Below, one piece after another: positions 33,289 through 41,916 of a DNA stretch of 49,162 nt; position 1 is the stretch's first letter, and each line of letters opens with the position of its first letter. The position numbers and the translations under genes are program-made. The notes under the pieces are model-generated. The model searched no databases. It was not told the DNA's origin and worked only from the letters and a program-made list of their open reading frames with translations. This DNA is from an uncultured Lachnospiraceae bacterium. Lineage in GTDB: Bacteria > Bacillota > Clostridia > Lachnospirales > Lachnospiraceae. The DNA lies in contig CANTEW010000017.1 of assembly GCA_947652925.1 (NCBI GenBank), positions 1 to 49,162 of the forward strand, written 5' to 3'.

Positions 33289-34050
33289 TTATCCTGCGAA
33301 TTTTCCGATAAATTCCCTGACCCGGGCGTTGGGTGCCGTGAAGATCTCTTCCGGCGTGCCCTGCTGTTGTATGATGCCCTGTTCCATAAAAATGATCCGG
33401 TCTGAGAGTTCCCTGGCAAACTGCATCTCATGGGTCACGATGATCATGGTCATATGCTGTTCGGCCAGTTCCCGGATGACCCGCAGGACTTCTCCGGTCA
33501 GTTCCGGATCCAGCGCGGATGTGGGCTCGTCAAAAAACAAGATCTCCGGCTGCAGCGCCAGCGCCCGGGCGATGGATACCCGCTGCTGCTGGCCGCCGGA
33601 GAGCTGATAAGGGTATACATCCGTCTTATCTTCAAGCCCCAGCTGTCTCAGCAGAGAGAGAGCCCGCTCCTTAGCCTCCTTTCTGGGGACTTTTTCCACA
33701 CTCACCGGGGCGTCTATGACGTTTTTTAACACGGTATAATGGGGAAAAAGGTTAAAGTTCTGGAACACCAGGCCAAAATGTTTGTGGATCCTCTTCAGAT
33801 CCGCTTTCGGTGCATAGACACACTTCCCGTTTTCCTCGTAGGCGGCTTTTTCATTCAGATAGACCAGTTCCCCGCCGTCCATCTTCTCCAGCATAGTGGC
33901 GCAGCGCAGGAGGGTCGATTTCCCTGAGCCGGAAGGACCGATGATCGATACGACTTCTCCCTTGTGTACTGACAGGGAGATATCCTTTAACACGACCAGA
34001 TCGCCGTAAATCTTTTTCATATGACTGATCCCTAATACTTTATCTTGCAT
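33289..34050 (-). CDS. Polar amino acid ABC transporter, ATP-binding protein
   Basis: A 253-residue GlnQ/HisP-type ATPase: Walker A GPSGSGKST (about residues 39-47), Q-loop FQNFNLFPHYTV, signature LSGGQQQR, Walker B ILFFDEPTSALDPE and switch His in IIVTHEM. It follows the permease by 11 bases in one operon with the binding protein upstream. A single ATPase with a single permease gene implies homodimers of both. Confidence 0.94.
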   Translation of the reverse strand: MQDKVLGISHMKKIYGDLVVLKDISLSVHKGEVVSIIGPSGSGKSTLLRCATMLEKMDGGELVYLNEKAAYEENGKCVYAPKADLKRIHKHFGLVFQNFNLFPHYTVLKNVIDAPVSVEKVPRKEAKERALSLLRQLGLEDKTDVYPYQLSGGQQQRVSIARALALQPEILFFDEPTSALDPELTGEVLRVIRELAEQHMTMIIVTHEMQFARELSDRIIFMEQGIIQQQGTPEEIFTAPNARVREFIGKFAG

Positions 34051-34061
34051 CGCAGTTCCCC

Positions 34062-34712
34062 CTATCTGTAATAGTCCAGGCGTTTTTCTACATATTCCAT
34101 GACCGCGGCGACCACCAGATTGAAGAGATAGTAGAAAAGTCCGGCGGCCATCAGCGGCAGGATCGAAGTCTCTTTCGCCGCGATCTGTTTTGCAGCTGTG
34201 AACATCTCCACCTCGGTCAGCACGAAGGCCAGCGAAGTGTCTTTGACCAGTGTGATCATCTCATTGGTGACCGGCGGCAGGATCCGTTTGACCACCTGGG
34301 GCAGGATGATCTTCACGAAAGTCTGTGCCTTACTGTAGCCCAGGACTTCCGCAGCTTCATACTGCCCCTTGGGGATGGACTCGATACCGGAACGGTAGAT
34401 CTCAGCAAAATAGGCCGCATAATTCAGCACAAATGCTAAGATCACAGCTGTAAAACGGTATCCTGATGAGATCCGTATCCCAAACACATAATAAGGTGCA
34501 AAATACACCACGATCATCTGCAGCATCAGCGGGGTCCCTCGCATGACAGAGATATAAAATTTAGAGATGCCCCTGACCACTCCGGTGCCGGACATCCGTC
34601 CGAAGGAAAAGATCAATCCCAGCGGCAGGGAAAATAATAGTGTCAGAAAAAAGATAGCCGCAGTCTTAAGCATTCCGCTGCCTAACAGCTGCAGCATGGT
34701 CGTTGTACTCAT
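34062..34712 (-). CDS. Polar amino acid ABC transporter, permease
   Basis: A 216-residue HisM/GlnP-type permease with about five membrane segments, the family motif RGTPLMLQ near residue 75 and the EAA loop EAAEVLGYSKAQTFVKIILPQ. It is flanked by the binding-protein gene upstream and the ATPase gene downstream, on the minus strand. A strong hairpin with a T-run between it and the binding-protein gene should reduce its expression. Confidence 0.94.
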   Translation of the reverse strand: MSTTTMLQLLGSGMLKTAAIFFLTLLFSLPLGLIFSFGRMSGTGVVRGISKFYISVMRGTPLMLQMIVVYFAPYYVFGIRISSGYRFTAVILAFVLNYAAYFAEIYRSGIESIPKGQYEAAEVLGYSKAQTFVKIILPQVVKRILPPVTNEMITLVKDTSLAFVLTEVEMFTAAKQIAAKETSILPLMAAGLFYYLFNLVVAAVMEYVEKRLDYYR

Positions 34713-34740
34713 ATCCCCACTCCTCTTTTGTCATAGAATG

Positions 34741-34819
34741 GAAAAAGGGACGGAATCTTTCCATCCCTTTTTCTCATGACCATCTTTTTTACGATGATCG
34801 GGTCCATGGCCCGATCATC
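34741..34819 (-). terminator. Two hairpins between binding-protein and permease genes (operon attenuator)
   Basis: Read on the minus strand, GATGATCGGG pairs perfectly with CCCGATCATC (34819-34793) right at the stop codon. It is followed by a 15-bp stem GAAAAAGGGATGGAA with TTCCGTCCCTTTTTC (34773-34741). The second is a typical intrinsic terminator. Such an arrangement leaves excess solute-binding protein over permease. Confidence 0.75.
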
Positions 34820-35757
34820 TATTTACCCAGGCAGACAGCGTCCACAAGGCCGTAATCTGCATATTTTTCTGTGATTTCTTTAAATGTGCCGTCGTCTACC
34901 ATCTGCATCAGGGTAGATTCCACGGTGTCTTTCAGCTCGTCATTCCCCAGCTGGAACCCGATCGCATACTGTTCTGTAGCCAGGTACTCTTCTCCGTTGT
35001 CTCCAGTGAGGATCGTATAGCCTTCCCGCTGTTTCAGCTGATAGTTGGCTACGCCGATATCCATGGCCAGCGCATCGATGGAGCCGGCTTCCAGTTCCAT
35101 AAATGCGGTATTATAATCGGCAAACTGATCCAGAGAAGCGAAAGACGCGGCCAGGTCTAAGTTTTCCGGACTCTCTTCATCTTCCAGCGCCGCCAGCGCG
35201 GAGGAGTCGGCCTGCACGCCCACGGTCTTTCCTGCCAGATCTGCTTTCGTTGCGATGCCGGAATCTTCCGCCACGATAAATACCTGGCTGTTATCTACAT
35301 AGGGGACTGACCATGTATAGGCATCTTCCCTGCCGTTCATCGTGAACCCGTTCCAGATACAGTCGATGGAACCAGAAGACAATTCCATATCTTTGGTATC
35401 CCAGTTGATGGGCTGTTTTACCAGTTCCCAGCCCTGGCGCTCACAGACTTCTGCGGCCAGATCCAGATCAAAGCCCACATATTCTCCGTCCCCATCCATA
35501 AATCCATAGGGCGGGAATTCCGCGTCGAAGCCCACTGTAAAAGTCTTCTTATCCCCTGTATCTGTATCTTTATTTTTGGCAGCATCCTCGCCCGTCTCGG
35601 CAGGCGTAGCTTTCTCAGTCTCAGCAGCCTCGGTTTCCGCGGCCGCCGTCTCAGTGGCGGCTGCCCCTTCTGCTCCTTGGGTGTCCTTGTCTTGCCCACA
35701 CGCTGCCAGTCCCAATACCATCACGGCGGCTGTGAACAGTGCCAATCCCTTTCTCAT
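34819..35757 (-). CDS. Polar amino acid ABC transporter, solute-binding lipoprotein
   Basis: A 312-residue lipoprotein: signal peptide with lipobox LGLAACG (Cys about residue 21), a Thr/Ala/Glu-rich linker to about residue 70, then a family-3 binding domain starting FTVGFDAEFPPYGFMDGDGEYVGFDLDLA, with INWDTKDMELSSGSIDCIWNGFT and AGKTVGVQADSSA. GGAGGG precedes ATG 35757 and a TATAAT-like -10 lies further up. The fold and motifs suggest a polar amino acid or cystine-type ligand, not determinable here. Confidence 0.94.
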   Translation of the reverse strand: MRKGLALFTAAVMVLGLAACGQDKDTQGAEGAAATETAAAETEAAETEKATPAETGEDAAKNKDTDTGDKKTFTVGFDAEFPPYGFMDGDGEYVGFDLDLAAEVCERQGWELVKQPINWDTKDMELSSGSIDCIWNGFTMNGREDAYTWSVPYVDNSQVFIVAEDSGIATKADLAGKTVGVQADSSALAALEDEESPENLDLAASFASLDQFADYNTAFMELEAGSIDALAMDIGVANYQLKQREGYTILTGDNGEEYLATEQYAIGFQLGNDELKDTVESTLMQMVDDGTFKEITEKYADYGLVDAVCLGK

Positions 35758-35942
35758 GGTCTTTTTCCCTCCACTTTATCAATTTATTATACTAAGATCT
35801 TTCAACAGGGTTATCCTACCATGGACGTTCATTGTTTGTCAATCCTTTGGGAGGATCACTATGGAAAAAACAGATGGCAGGGGAGATAACGAAGATCCTT
35901 CTTTTGACATATGATATAAAAGCATTTAAGATAAAGATTGTA

Positions 35943-35971
35943 TTGTTTCGACAGAAAGTGTAAGATATAGA
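35943..35971 (+). promoter_or_regulatory. Promoter candidate for the amidohydrolase gene
   Basis: TTGTTT (35943-35948), 17 bases, TATAGA (35966-35971), 59 bases before the start codon. The 272-base divergent region to the binding-protein gene holds no other clear feature apart from that gene's -10-like TATAAT. Confidence 0.4.
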
Positions 35972-36029
35972 AAGACCGGCCCATGAAAGTCTGATGGGCA
36001 GATACATGCGAGAGAGAAAGGGGAGGGCT

Positions 36030-37313
36030 ATGCGGATACGGTTTTATGATTGTAAGATCCTATCGATGGATGGGACTGACGGGACTTTGGACGTGGAACA
36101 GGGGGAGGTGTGGGTGGATGGGCGGTATATCACTTATGTGGGGGAGAAAAGAGCGTCCGATCAGGCGTTTGACAGGGAAATCGATGTGCGGGGGGATCTG
36201 GTCATGCCGGGATTCAAGGATGCCCATACACATTCTTCCATGACATTCCTGCGCAGTTATGCGGATGATCTGCCATTACAGGAATGGCTGTATGAGAAGG
36301 TGTTCCCCCTGGAGGCCAGGCTGACTGGCGCAGATATGTATCAGCTGGCGAAAGTGGCGATCTTAGAGTATCTGACCAGCGGGATCACCTGTAATTTTGA
36401 TATGTACCTGGATCCCTGCCAGGTGGCGCGGGCGTCGGTGGATCTGGGGTTCCGTACGGTGCTGGTGGGGGCGGTGAACGATCACAGCCAGTCACCGGAG
36501 GCGCTGGAGACCTGGTATGAGGACCTGAATGCGTACGATCCCCTGGTAAGTTTCCGTCTGGGATTCCATGCGGAATATACCACGAGCCGGGAACGGCTGG
36601 GAGAGGTGGCGGGGCTGGCGGAAAAATATAAAGCCCCTGTATATTGTCATAATGCGGAGACAAAGGCAGAGGTGGAGCAGTGTATAAAGCGTTACGGCAA
36701 GACACCCACAGCTTTTTTGGATGGGCTGGGGATGTTCCGTTATGGGGGCGGAGGGTATCATTGTGTCCATCTCACCCGGGAAGATATGGAGATCTTCCGC
36801 GAACGGGGTCTCTATGTGGTGACGAACCCCGGTTCCAATGCGAAACTGGCCAGCGGTATCGCGCCTGTCGCCGAGATGCTGGAGATGGGCATACCCATAG
36901 CATTGGGGACAGACGGGCCGGCGAGCAAGAACTGCCTGGATATGTTCCGGGAGATGTTCCTGACCACTGCCCTGGCAAAGTTAAGGGAAGAGGATGCGTC
37001 CGTGGTAGATGCCCGGGAAGTGCTGCGCATGGCTGTCAGCCAGGGCGCCCACGCCATGGGTCTGCCGGAATGTGACTGCTTAAAAGAGGGGAAACTGGCA
37101 GATCTGATCATCATCGATCTGCACCAGCCCAATATGCAGCCAGTCAACCATATCCCCAAGAACCTGGTCTACAGCGGCAGCAAACAGAATGTCAGACTGA
37201 CCATGGTAGACGGGAAGATCCTCTACGAAGAGGGGACATTCTATGTGGGAGAGGACCCGGAAGAGATCTATGCCCATGCAAATGAGATCGCCAGGCGGAT
37301 CCAAAAAGTATGA
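36030..37313 (+). CDS. Amidohydrolase of the SsnA/TrzN/MtaD deaminase-like group
   Basis: A 427-residue metal-dependent hydrolase. The TIM-barrel metal ligands are visible: GFKDAHTHSS (HxH), GFHAEYTTS (His), CHNAETKAEV, HCVHLT and GTDGPASKNCLDMF (Asp). A typical C-terminal small domain ends GSKQNVRLTMVDGKILYEEG. Such enzymes deaminate or dechlorinate purines, S-adenosylhomocysteine or methylthioadenosine, or act in selenium/purine catabolism; the substrate is not clear. ATG 36030 follows AAGGGGAGG; upstream ATG 36006 lacks a site. It is divergent from the ABC/NSS operon. Confidence 0.88.
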   Translation: MRIRFYDCKILSMDGTDGTLDVEQGEVWVDGRYITYVGEKRASDQAFDREIDVRGDLVMPGFKDAHTHSSMTFLRSYADDLPLQEWLYEKVFPLEARLTGADMYQLAKVAILEYLTSGITCNFDMYLDPCQVARASVDLGFRTVLVGAVNDHSQSPEALETWYEDLNAYDPLVSFRLGFHAEYTTSRERLGEVAGLAEKYKAPVYCHNAETKAEVEQCIKRYGKTPTAFLDGLGMFRYGGGGYHCVHLTREDMEIFRERGLYVVTNPGSNAKLASGIAPVAEMLEMGIPIALGTDGPASKNCLDMFREMFLTTALAKLREEDASVVDAREVLRMAVSQGAHAMGLPECDCLKEGKLADLIIIDLHQPNMQPVNHIPKNLVYSGSKQNVRLTMVDGKILYEEGTFYVGEDPEEIYAHANEIARRIQKV

Positions 37314-37349
37314 GTCCAGAAGATTGGGAACAAATCTTAAGATCTATAC

Positions 37350-37378
37350 TTGACCAATCATGTGAGTATTGATATAGT
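37350..37378 (+). promoter_or_regulatory. Promoter for the chemoreceptor gene
   Basis: TTGACC (37350-37355), 17 bases, TATAGT (37373-37378). It stands 118 bases before the start codon, leaving a long leader without a recognised riboswitch. Confidence 0.6.
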
Positions 37379-37496
37379 AGAGAGTAAAAGAAGATAGATG
37401 GGATCCATGACATCAGCTATCTAAAAAATCAGCAGAAACGGGGGCGTCGTCTGTGATAGACTGTATACAGACAGCTCTCAAAAGAGGGATGGTGAA

Positions 37497-39290
37497 ATGA
37501 AGAAGAAAAAGATTGATTCTATCCGTAAACAGATCCTGACAGGATACAAATGTGTGATCCTGGTGATGTGCCTGTTGGTGGTGATCTCTTTGATCTCCTT
37601 GATCCAGATCGGGCGTGATTATCATGTGGTCTCCGACAACCGAGACCATCAGGCAGATACTCAGTCAGCGCTGGCCAAACATTATGAATGGCTGGAGATG
37701 TATAAGGAGAGCATCTTGAATGGGACTGATTTTCAGGGGAGTCTGGATCCGACCACATGTCTCCTCGGGAAATGGATGGCCGGACTGGACGATAAGGATC
37801 TCGAGGATTCGATGATCAGCAACACACTGACGGTGATCAAAGAACCCCATCAGAACATGCACGAACGGGCCGCTGAGGTCCTGACACTGGCAGAGACAGA
37901 CAAGGAAGCCGCCAATGAGAGGTTTACCCAGGAGATCAAGCCATTGACGGAGCAGGTGATCGATGGGCTGGATAAGATCTCGACACGGTATCAGGAGATC
38001 GCGAACCAGGCTTCTGAAGAGTTGGATCGGCTGATCTTGATCATGATCATCTTGAATATCGTGAGCGCCCTGTTCGGGTTCGGGATTGCTGCATTCTATG
38101 GGAACCGATCTGCAAAACAGATCTCTGCGCCGATCACTGCTGTGGCCGAATGGTCAGAGAAACTGTCCATGGGCGCGGATCAGATCGTCTTCGATCAGGA
38201 GATCCTCAAAGGAAATGAAGATAATGAGATCGGGTCGATGATCTGTTCGTTCCAGCGGATGGTGGAGAGTATCCACGAGAATGTGGAAGTCGTGAAACGT
38301 CTTGCCCAGGGCGATATGACTGTGTTTGTGAATATCCGTTCTGACGAGGATTCTCTGGGGAGGAACCTGTATCATCTCGTGCAGTCTAATGATTTTATGT
38401 TCGCCAAGATCATCAAGATCGCTATGGCTGTGGCTTCTGCTTCCCAGGATATCGCGGATGCCAGTCAGAAATTGGCGGATACGGCATCGAAGCAGGCTTC
38501 GGCGGTCAATGAGCTGAACAGTTCTACGGATGAGACGAAGGAACTTGTGAAACAAAACAGCATCGAGATGCAGCATGCCACGGATCTTTCCCAGTCGATC
38601 CGGCAGGATATGCAGGACAGCAATGCGAAGATGGGATTGCTGGTGGAGTCGGTGGATGAGATCAACAGATCTTCCCAGAAGATCGCAAATGTCATCAAGC
38701 TGATCGACGATATCGCTTTCCAGACAAATATCCTTGCGCTGAACGCAGCAGTGGAGGCTGCCCGCGCCGGGGATGCCGGAAAAGGATTTGCCGTTGTCGC
38801 GGACGAGGTACGTGTCCTTGCACTTAAGAGCGCGGATGCTGCGAATGAGAGTAAGCAGCTGATCGAAGCCACGATGCATGCCACCAAGGATGGGAGCCAG
38901 ACCAGCTCAGAGGCGTTTGAGACATTCCGGCGTGTTGTGGAAGACCTTGACAGTATCATCGAGACGGTGGCCAATATCTCAAGATCCTCCCAGAAACAGG
39001 AGGATGCGATCTCACGTATACATACACAGGTTGAATTCATCAATGAATCCATCACATCGAACCTGTCTGTGAACCAGGAGGCAGCTGTTGTGAGCGGTGA
39101 GATGAGGAAGAATGCAAGCCTGCTGGAGGATGAGATGAACAAATTCAATCTCCGGCAGAGGACTATGGGGCATGCGTATATCCCGCCTGAAAAACAAAAT
39201 GACCAGGAGTTCATCCGCCAGGCGAATGAAAATTATCAGAAAGCTGTCAAAGGCGGCAATGGTGATATCTTTGGGACGCTGGATGTGTAA
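37497..39290 (+). CDS. Methyl-accepting chemotaxis protein with extracytoplasmic CZB zinc domain
   Basis: Membrane segment 1 is at about residues 17-37 and segment 2 at about 177-199. Between them is a chemoreceptor zinc-binding (CZB)-like region: His62, Cys88 in CLLGKW, and His118/His122 in EPHQNMH, the 3His-1Cys pattern of the family. HAMP (SAKQISAPI onward) is followed by a signalling coiled coil with hairpin tip [39 protein letters not shown]. Length 597. The protein probably senses zinc or an oxidant. It has its own promoter and terminator. Confidence 0.9.
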   Translation: MKKKKIDSIRKQILTGYKCVILVMCLLVVISLISLIQIGRDYHVVSDNRDHQADTQSALAKHYEWLEMYKESILNGTDFQGSLDPTTCLLGKWMAGLDDKDLEDSMISNTLTVIKEPHQNMHERAAEVLTLAETDKEAANERFTQEIKPLTEQVIDGLDKISTRYQEIANQASEELDRLILIMIILNIVSALFGFGIAAFYGNRSAKQISAPITAVAEWSEKLSMGADQIVFDQEILKGNEDNEIGSMICSFQRMVESIHENVEVVKRLAQGDMTVFVNIRSDEDSLGRNLYHLVQSNDFMFAKIIKIAMAVASASQDIADASQKLADTASKQASAVNELNSSTDETKELVKQNSIEMQHATDLSQSIRQDMQDSNAKMGLLVESVDEINRSSQKIANVIKLIDDIAFQTNILALNAAVEAARAGDAGKGFAVVADEVRVLALKSADAANESKQLIEATMHATKDGSQTSSEAFETFRRVVEDLDSIIETVANISRSSQKQEDAISRIHTQVEFINESITSNLSVNQEAAVVSGEMRKNASLLEDEMNKFNLRQRTMGHAYIPPEKQNDQEFIRQANENYQKAVKGGNGDIFGTLDV

Positions 39291-39306
39291 AAAAATATGG
39301 GATGGA

Positions 39307-39337
39307 GACTGTCGGGATGATTTTCCGGCAGTCTTTT
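39307..39337 (+). terminator. Intrinsic terminator after the chemoreceptor gene
   Basis: GACTGTCGG pairs with CCGGCAGTC (one G-T pair), a 9-bp stem with a 9-base loop, followed by TTTTC. Confidence 0.8.
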
Positions 39338-39387
39338 CATTTACTATAAGATCATGGTATATTATAGATGGATACTGCTTGAAGAAA

Positions 39388-39855
39388 ATGAAGAAACTTA
39401 TGGATAAATACAATACACAGATATCAAAAAATAACTATGCCAAAATCAAAGGGCAGGATATGACCCCGGAGGAGATGATCGGATTTCTGGAAGAAGGTGC
39501 GCTTTTCAGAAAATTTAGAAATATCCTGGAAACGGCTTATCCCGGGGAAGACCTCCCTTATAAACTTGCGAGAGGGTTATCTGAGATCACTGGGGTGGCA
39601 TACTCCAACGTGTTGCGCAAAGTGAATAACTGGCTGAAGAAAGACTGTGGGCCGAAGAGCCGGGAAGACCTTTTTCAGATCTGTTTTGTGCTGGGTCTTG
39701 GAGAGGAGGATTCCAGCCGTCTGTTGGCCAGTTCCTCTGAGAGCGGGATCCACTACAGAGATCCTAAGGAACTTATCTATGCGTTCGCGTTGCAGACAGA
39801 CCAGGATTATGATACGGCCGTCCGTTTGACAAAAGAGCTGGAGCCTATTTATTAG
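39388..39855 (+). CDS. Small helical protein of the kinase cassette (possible DNA-binding), unknown function
   Basis: 155 residues, cytoplasmic, no family recognised. The segment LARGLSEITGVAYSNVLRKV could be a helix-turn-helix. It is followed by SREDLFQICFVLGLGEEDSSRLL and by a motif GIHYRDPKELIYAFAL. A similar motif recurs in the next protein (GMELLDPGNAFDCLVLYAL), so the two share a domain. ATG 39388 is the first plausible start after the chemoreceptor terminator; ATG 39400 is possible too. No strong ribosome binding site is seen. It is followed after 6 bases by the 224-residue gene. Confidence 0.65.
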   Translation: MKKLMDKYNTQISKNNYAKIKGQDMTPEEMIGFLEEGALFRKFRNILETAYPGEDLPYKLARGLSEITGVAYSNVLRKVNNWLKKDCGPKSREDLFQICFVLGLGEEDSSRLLASSSESGIHYRDPKELIYAFALQTDQDYDTAVRLTKELEPIY

Positions 39856-39861
39856 GACCAG

Positions 39862-40536
39862 ATGAAAAAAGCGAAAAAGGGCTATACGCTCTATACCAAA
39901 CAACTCTGGAAAGAGTTCGCGGATATCCGGACGGAAGAAGCCCTCCGGAGTTTTTTTGTAGAACATGGAAGCTCTCTGGGCTCGATCCATGAGACGGCAT
40001 ATGAAAAATTCATGGGACTGCTGGGCAAGCTCCAGCGGCCAGCGGAGGACGAGGAAAAATACCCGATGGAGAGGGTGGTGGATGAATATTTCCAGATGCA
40101 TGTGCCGAAGACGAGAAAGTCAAGGGATTTTTCTTATCTGCAGAAAGTGATCAAGAAGAATTGGCCTTCCGAGAGCGAACTGACGAAGATGAAGAACCGG
40201 AAGATGGACGTGAGTAGGAAAGTGATGCTCCTTCTGTTCCTGATCACGGAGGATTATGGATATGATATGGTCGATGACGATTATTACGAAGACATGCTGG
40301 AGGAAGATCCAATGGAGTCTCTGGAGATACGGCTAAACAAGATTGACATTTTCCTGGGGAATTATGGGATGGAACTCTTGGATCCTGGCAATGCTTTTGA
40401 TTGTCTCGTCCTCTATGCACTGCGGGCTCAGGAACCAGAAGGGGCAGCCAGCGAGATGGTGGAGTCTGCCCTTAGGATCCTCTTTGACGGAATCGACATG
40501 CAAGATCCGCCATCGGACGATGATACAGTAGGATAA
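39862..40536 (+). CDS. Helical protein of the kinase cassette, unknown function
   Basis: 224 residues, mostly helical, no signal or membrane segment. The middle is basic (VIKKNWPSESELTKMKNRKMDVSRKVMLLLFLI). A stretch of acidic residues follows (DDDYYEDMLEEDP). The C-terminal half has LNKIDIFLGNYGMELLDPGNAFDCLVLYAL, a motif I associate with uncharacterised Lachnospiraceae proteins near kinases. ATG 39862 has TAGGA five bases upstream, overlapping the stop of the preceding gene. It leads by 22 bases into the kinase gene, so all three are likely one transcript. Confidence 0.7.
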   Translation: MKKAKKGYTLYTKQLWKEFADIRTEEALRSFFVEHGSSLGSIHETAYEKFMGLLGKLQRPAEDEEKYPMERVVDEYFQMHVPKTRKSRDFSYLQKVIKKNWPSESELTKMKNRKMDVSRKVMLLLFLITEDYGYDMVDDDYYEDMLEEDPMESLEIRLNKIDIFLGNYGMELLDPGNAFDCLVLYALRAQEPEGAASEMVESALRILFDGIDMQDPPSDDDTVG

Positions 40537-40558
40537 AAAATATATGGAGGTATATAAT

Positions 40559-41731
40559 TTGGACTATGAACGTCGTTTAAGGCAGCCGGGGGATGAGCTG
40601 GTGCTGGGTGGGATCGCCTATCGCCTGGAAGGAGTGGAAGGAAAAGGCGGCAGCGCCGTCATGTATCGGGCGGGATATGAGGATGAGCTGAATCGGGGTG
40701 TTTTTCATCAGGTTTACATAAAGGAGCTATTCTCAGTACAGGTAAACGGCTGTATATACAGGGATGAGGACGGGAATATCGTCTGTAGAGGAGAAGGACG
40801 TAAGCTCATGGAGTTTTCCAAGACACGCTTTAGGCAGGGAAATGCCGCTAACCTGGAACTTTTGCGGGAGATGCCTGCTGATATCTCGGGTAATATCAAT
40901 TCCTTTGAAAGTTATGGGACTTATTATTCAATCCTGTCGATCCATGGTGGGGAGGAGATGCAGCAGAAGCTGGAGAATGGTGGTGTGGTCGACCTGCGGG
41001 AAGCGGTTATGATCGTATGGAAGATCCTAGATGCGCTGGAGTGTTTCCATAGCCACGGACTCCTCCATCTGGATATCAGTCCGGATAATATCCTGTTGAC
41101 ACCCACTCAGGCGCTGCTCATCGACTACAACAGTATATGGCTGGCTTCGGATATAGAAAATCCAGATTTTGTCTTCAGTAATAAAGAGGGGTATTCTGCT
41201 CCGGAGGTCTTGTTGAGGAACGTGAGCTGTCTGGGGAGGGCTACGGATCTGTATTCTGTCTGTGCGGTCTTTTTCAGGATGCTGGCGGGCCGGATGTTGT
41301 CAGAAGAGGAGATTGTCGGGAACGGTCTAAAACGTTGTTTTGCAGAGGGTTTTCCTATCCTGGAGAGAGAACCGGGTTCGGCTAGACATAAAGTCATGCA
41401 GATATTGGCCAAAGGGCTCCACACTCTTGCAAAGAAGCACTATCAGACTGTCAAAGAGTTGCGTGCAGAGATACGGGAGCTCATAGATAGGATTGACAGA
41501 AAAGGCGTTTCGGAAGCTGCGATCTGGGAGAGCAGCCGGGCAGTCTTTCGCAGGATGAGAAAGGGCGGGGGAGACTTCCTGCCGCGTGTCCTCCGGGACA
41601 AAGAAGGACAGACTGGTCCGCTGCAACAGCTGAAAGACCGGCTGGAAGAGGGAGGGCTCTATCTGTTAAGAGGCGCTGGAGGCGTCGGAAAGACAAGGCT
41701 TTTGTCAGAAATCTGGGAACAGGGTGTATAG
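40559..41731 (+). CDS. N-terminal fragment: Ser/Thr protein kinase domain plus P-loop
   Basis: 390 residues from TTG 40559, chosen because GGAGGT is 7 bases upstream (ATG 40544 has none). The kinase domain is intact: Gly loop GKGGSAVMY, Lys in VYIKELF (about 55), catalytic loop HLDISPDNIL (about 170-179), metal motif IDYNS instead of DFG, and SAPEVLL. Helices follow, then LRGAGGVGKTRLL, where the fragment stops. Kinase activity could survive; NTPase activity cannot. See the pseudogene entry for the whole locus. Confidence 0.75.
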   Translation: MDYERRLRQPGDELVLGGIAYRLEGVEGKGGSAVMYRAGYEDELNRGVFHQVYIKELFSVQVNGCIYRDEDGNIVCRGEGRKLMEFSKTRFRQGNAANLELLREMPADISGNINSFESYGTYYSILSIHGGEEMQQKLENGGVVDLREAVMIVWKILDALECFHSHGLLHLDISPDNILLTPTQALLIDYNSIWLASDIENPDFVFSNKEGYSAPEVLLRNVSCLGRATDLYSVCAVFFRMLAGRMLSEEEIVGNGLKRCFAEGFPILEREPGSARHKVMQILAKGLHTLAKKHYQTVKELRAEIRELIDRIDRKGVSEAAIWESSRAVFRRMRKGGGDFLPRVLRDKEGQTGPLQQLKDRLEEGGLYLLRGAGGVGKTRLLSEIWEQGV

Positions 41732-41916
41732 AGATACCGTCCCAGAGCGGCGGTGGTCACATATATCTCCTTAAAGGAATACCAGACGGCGGGCGGTACG
41801 GCGGGATATATCCAAAACGTGCTGCTTAAGCGTCTGGATTTTGGCCGGGAGCATGAATATTACGAAGACGCTAGGCATATGCCCTACAGTCCTTTCGACT
41901 CGTTGAACTGCTCCCA

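Noticed and set aside
37379-37496. Leader of the chemoreceptor gene as a c-di-GMP riboswitch
   Set aside because: No conserved GEMM-type core could be recognised.
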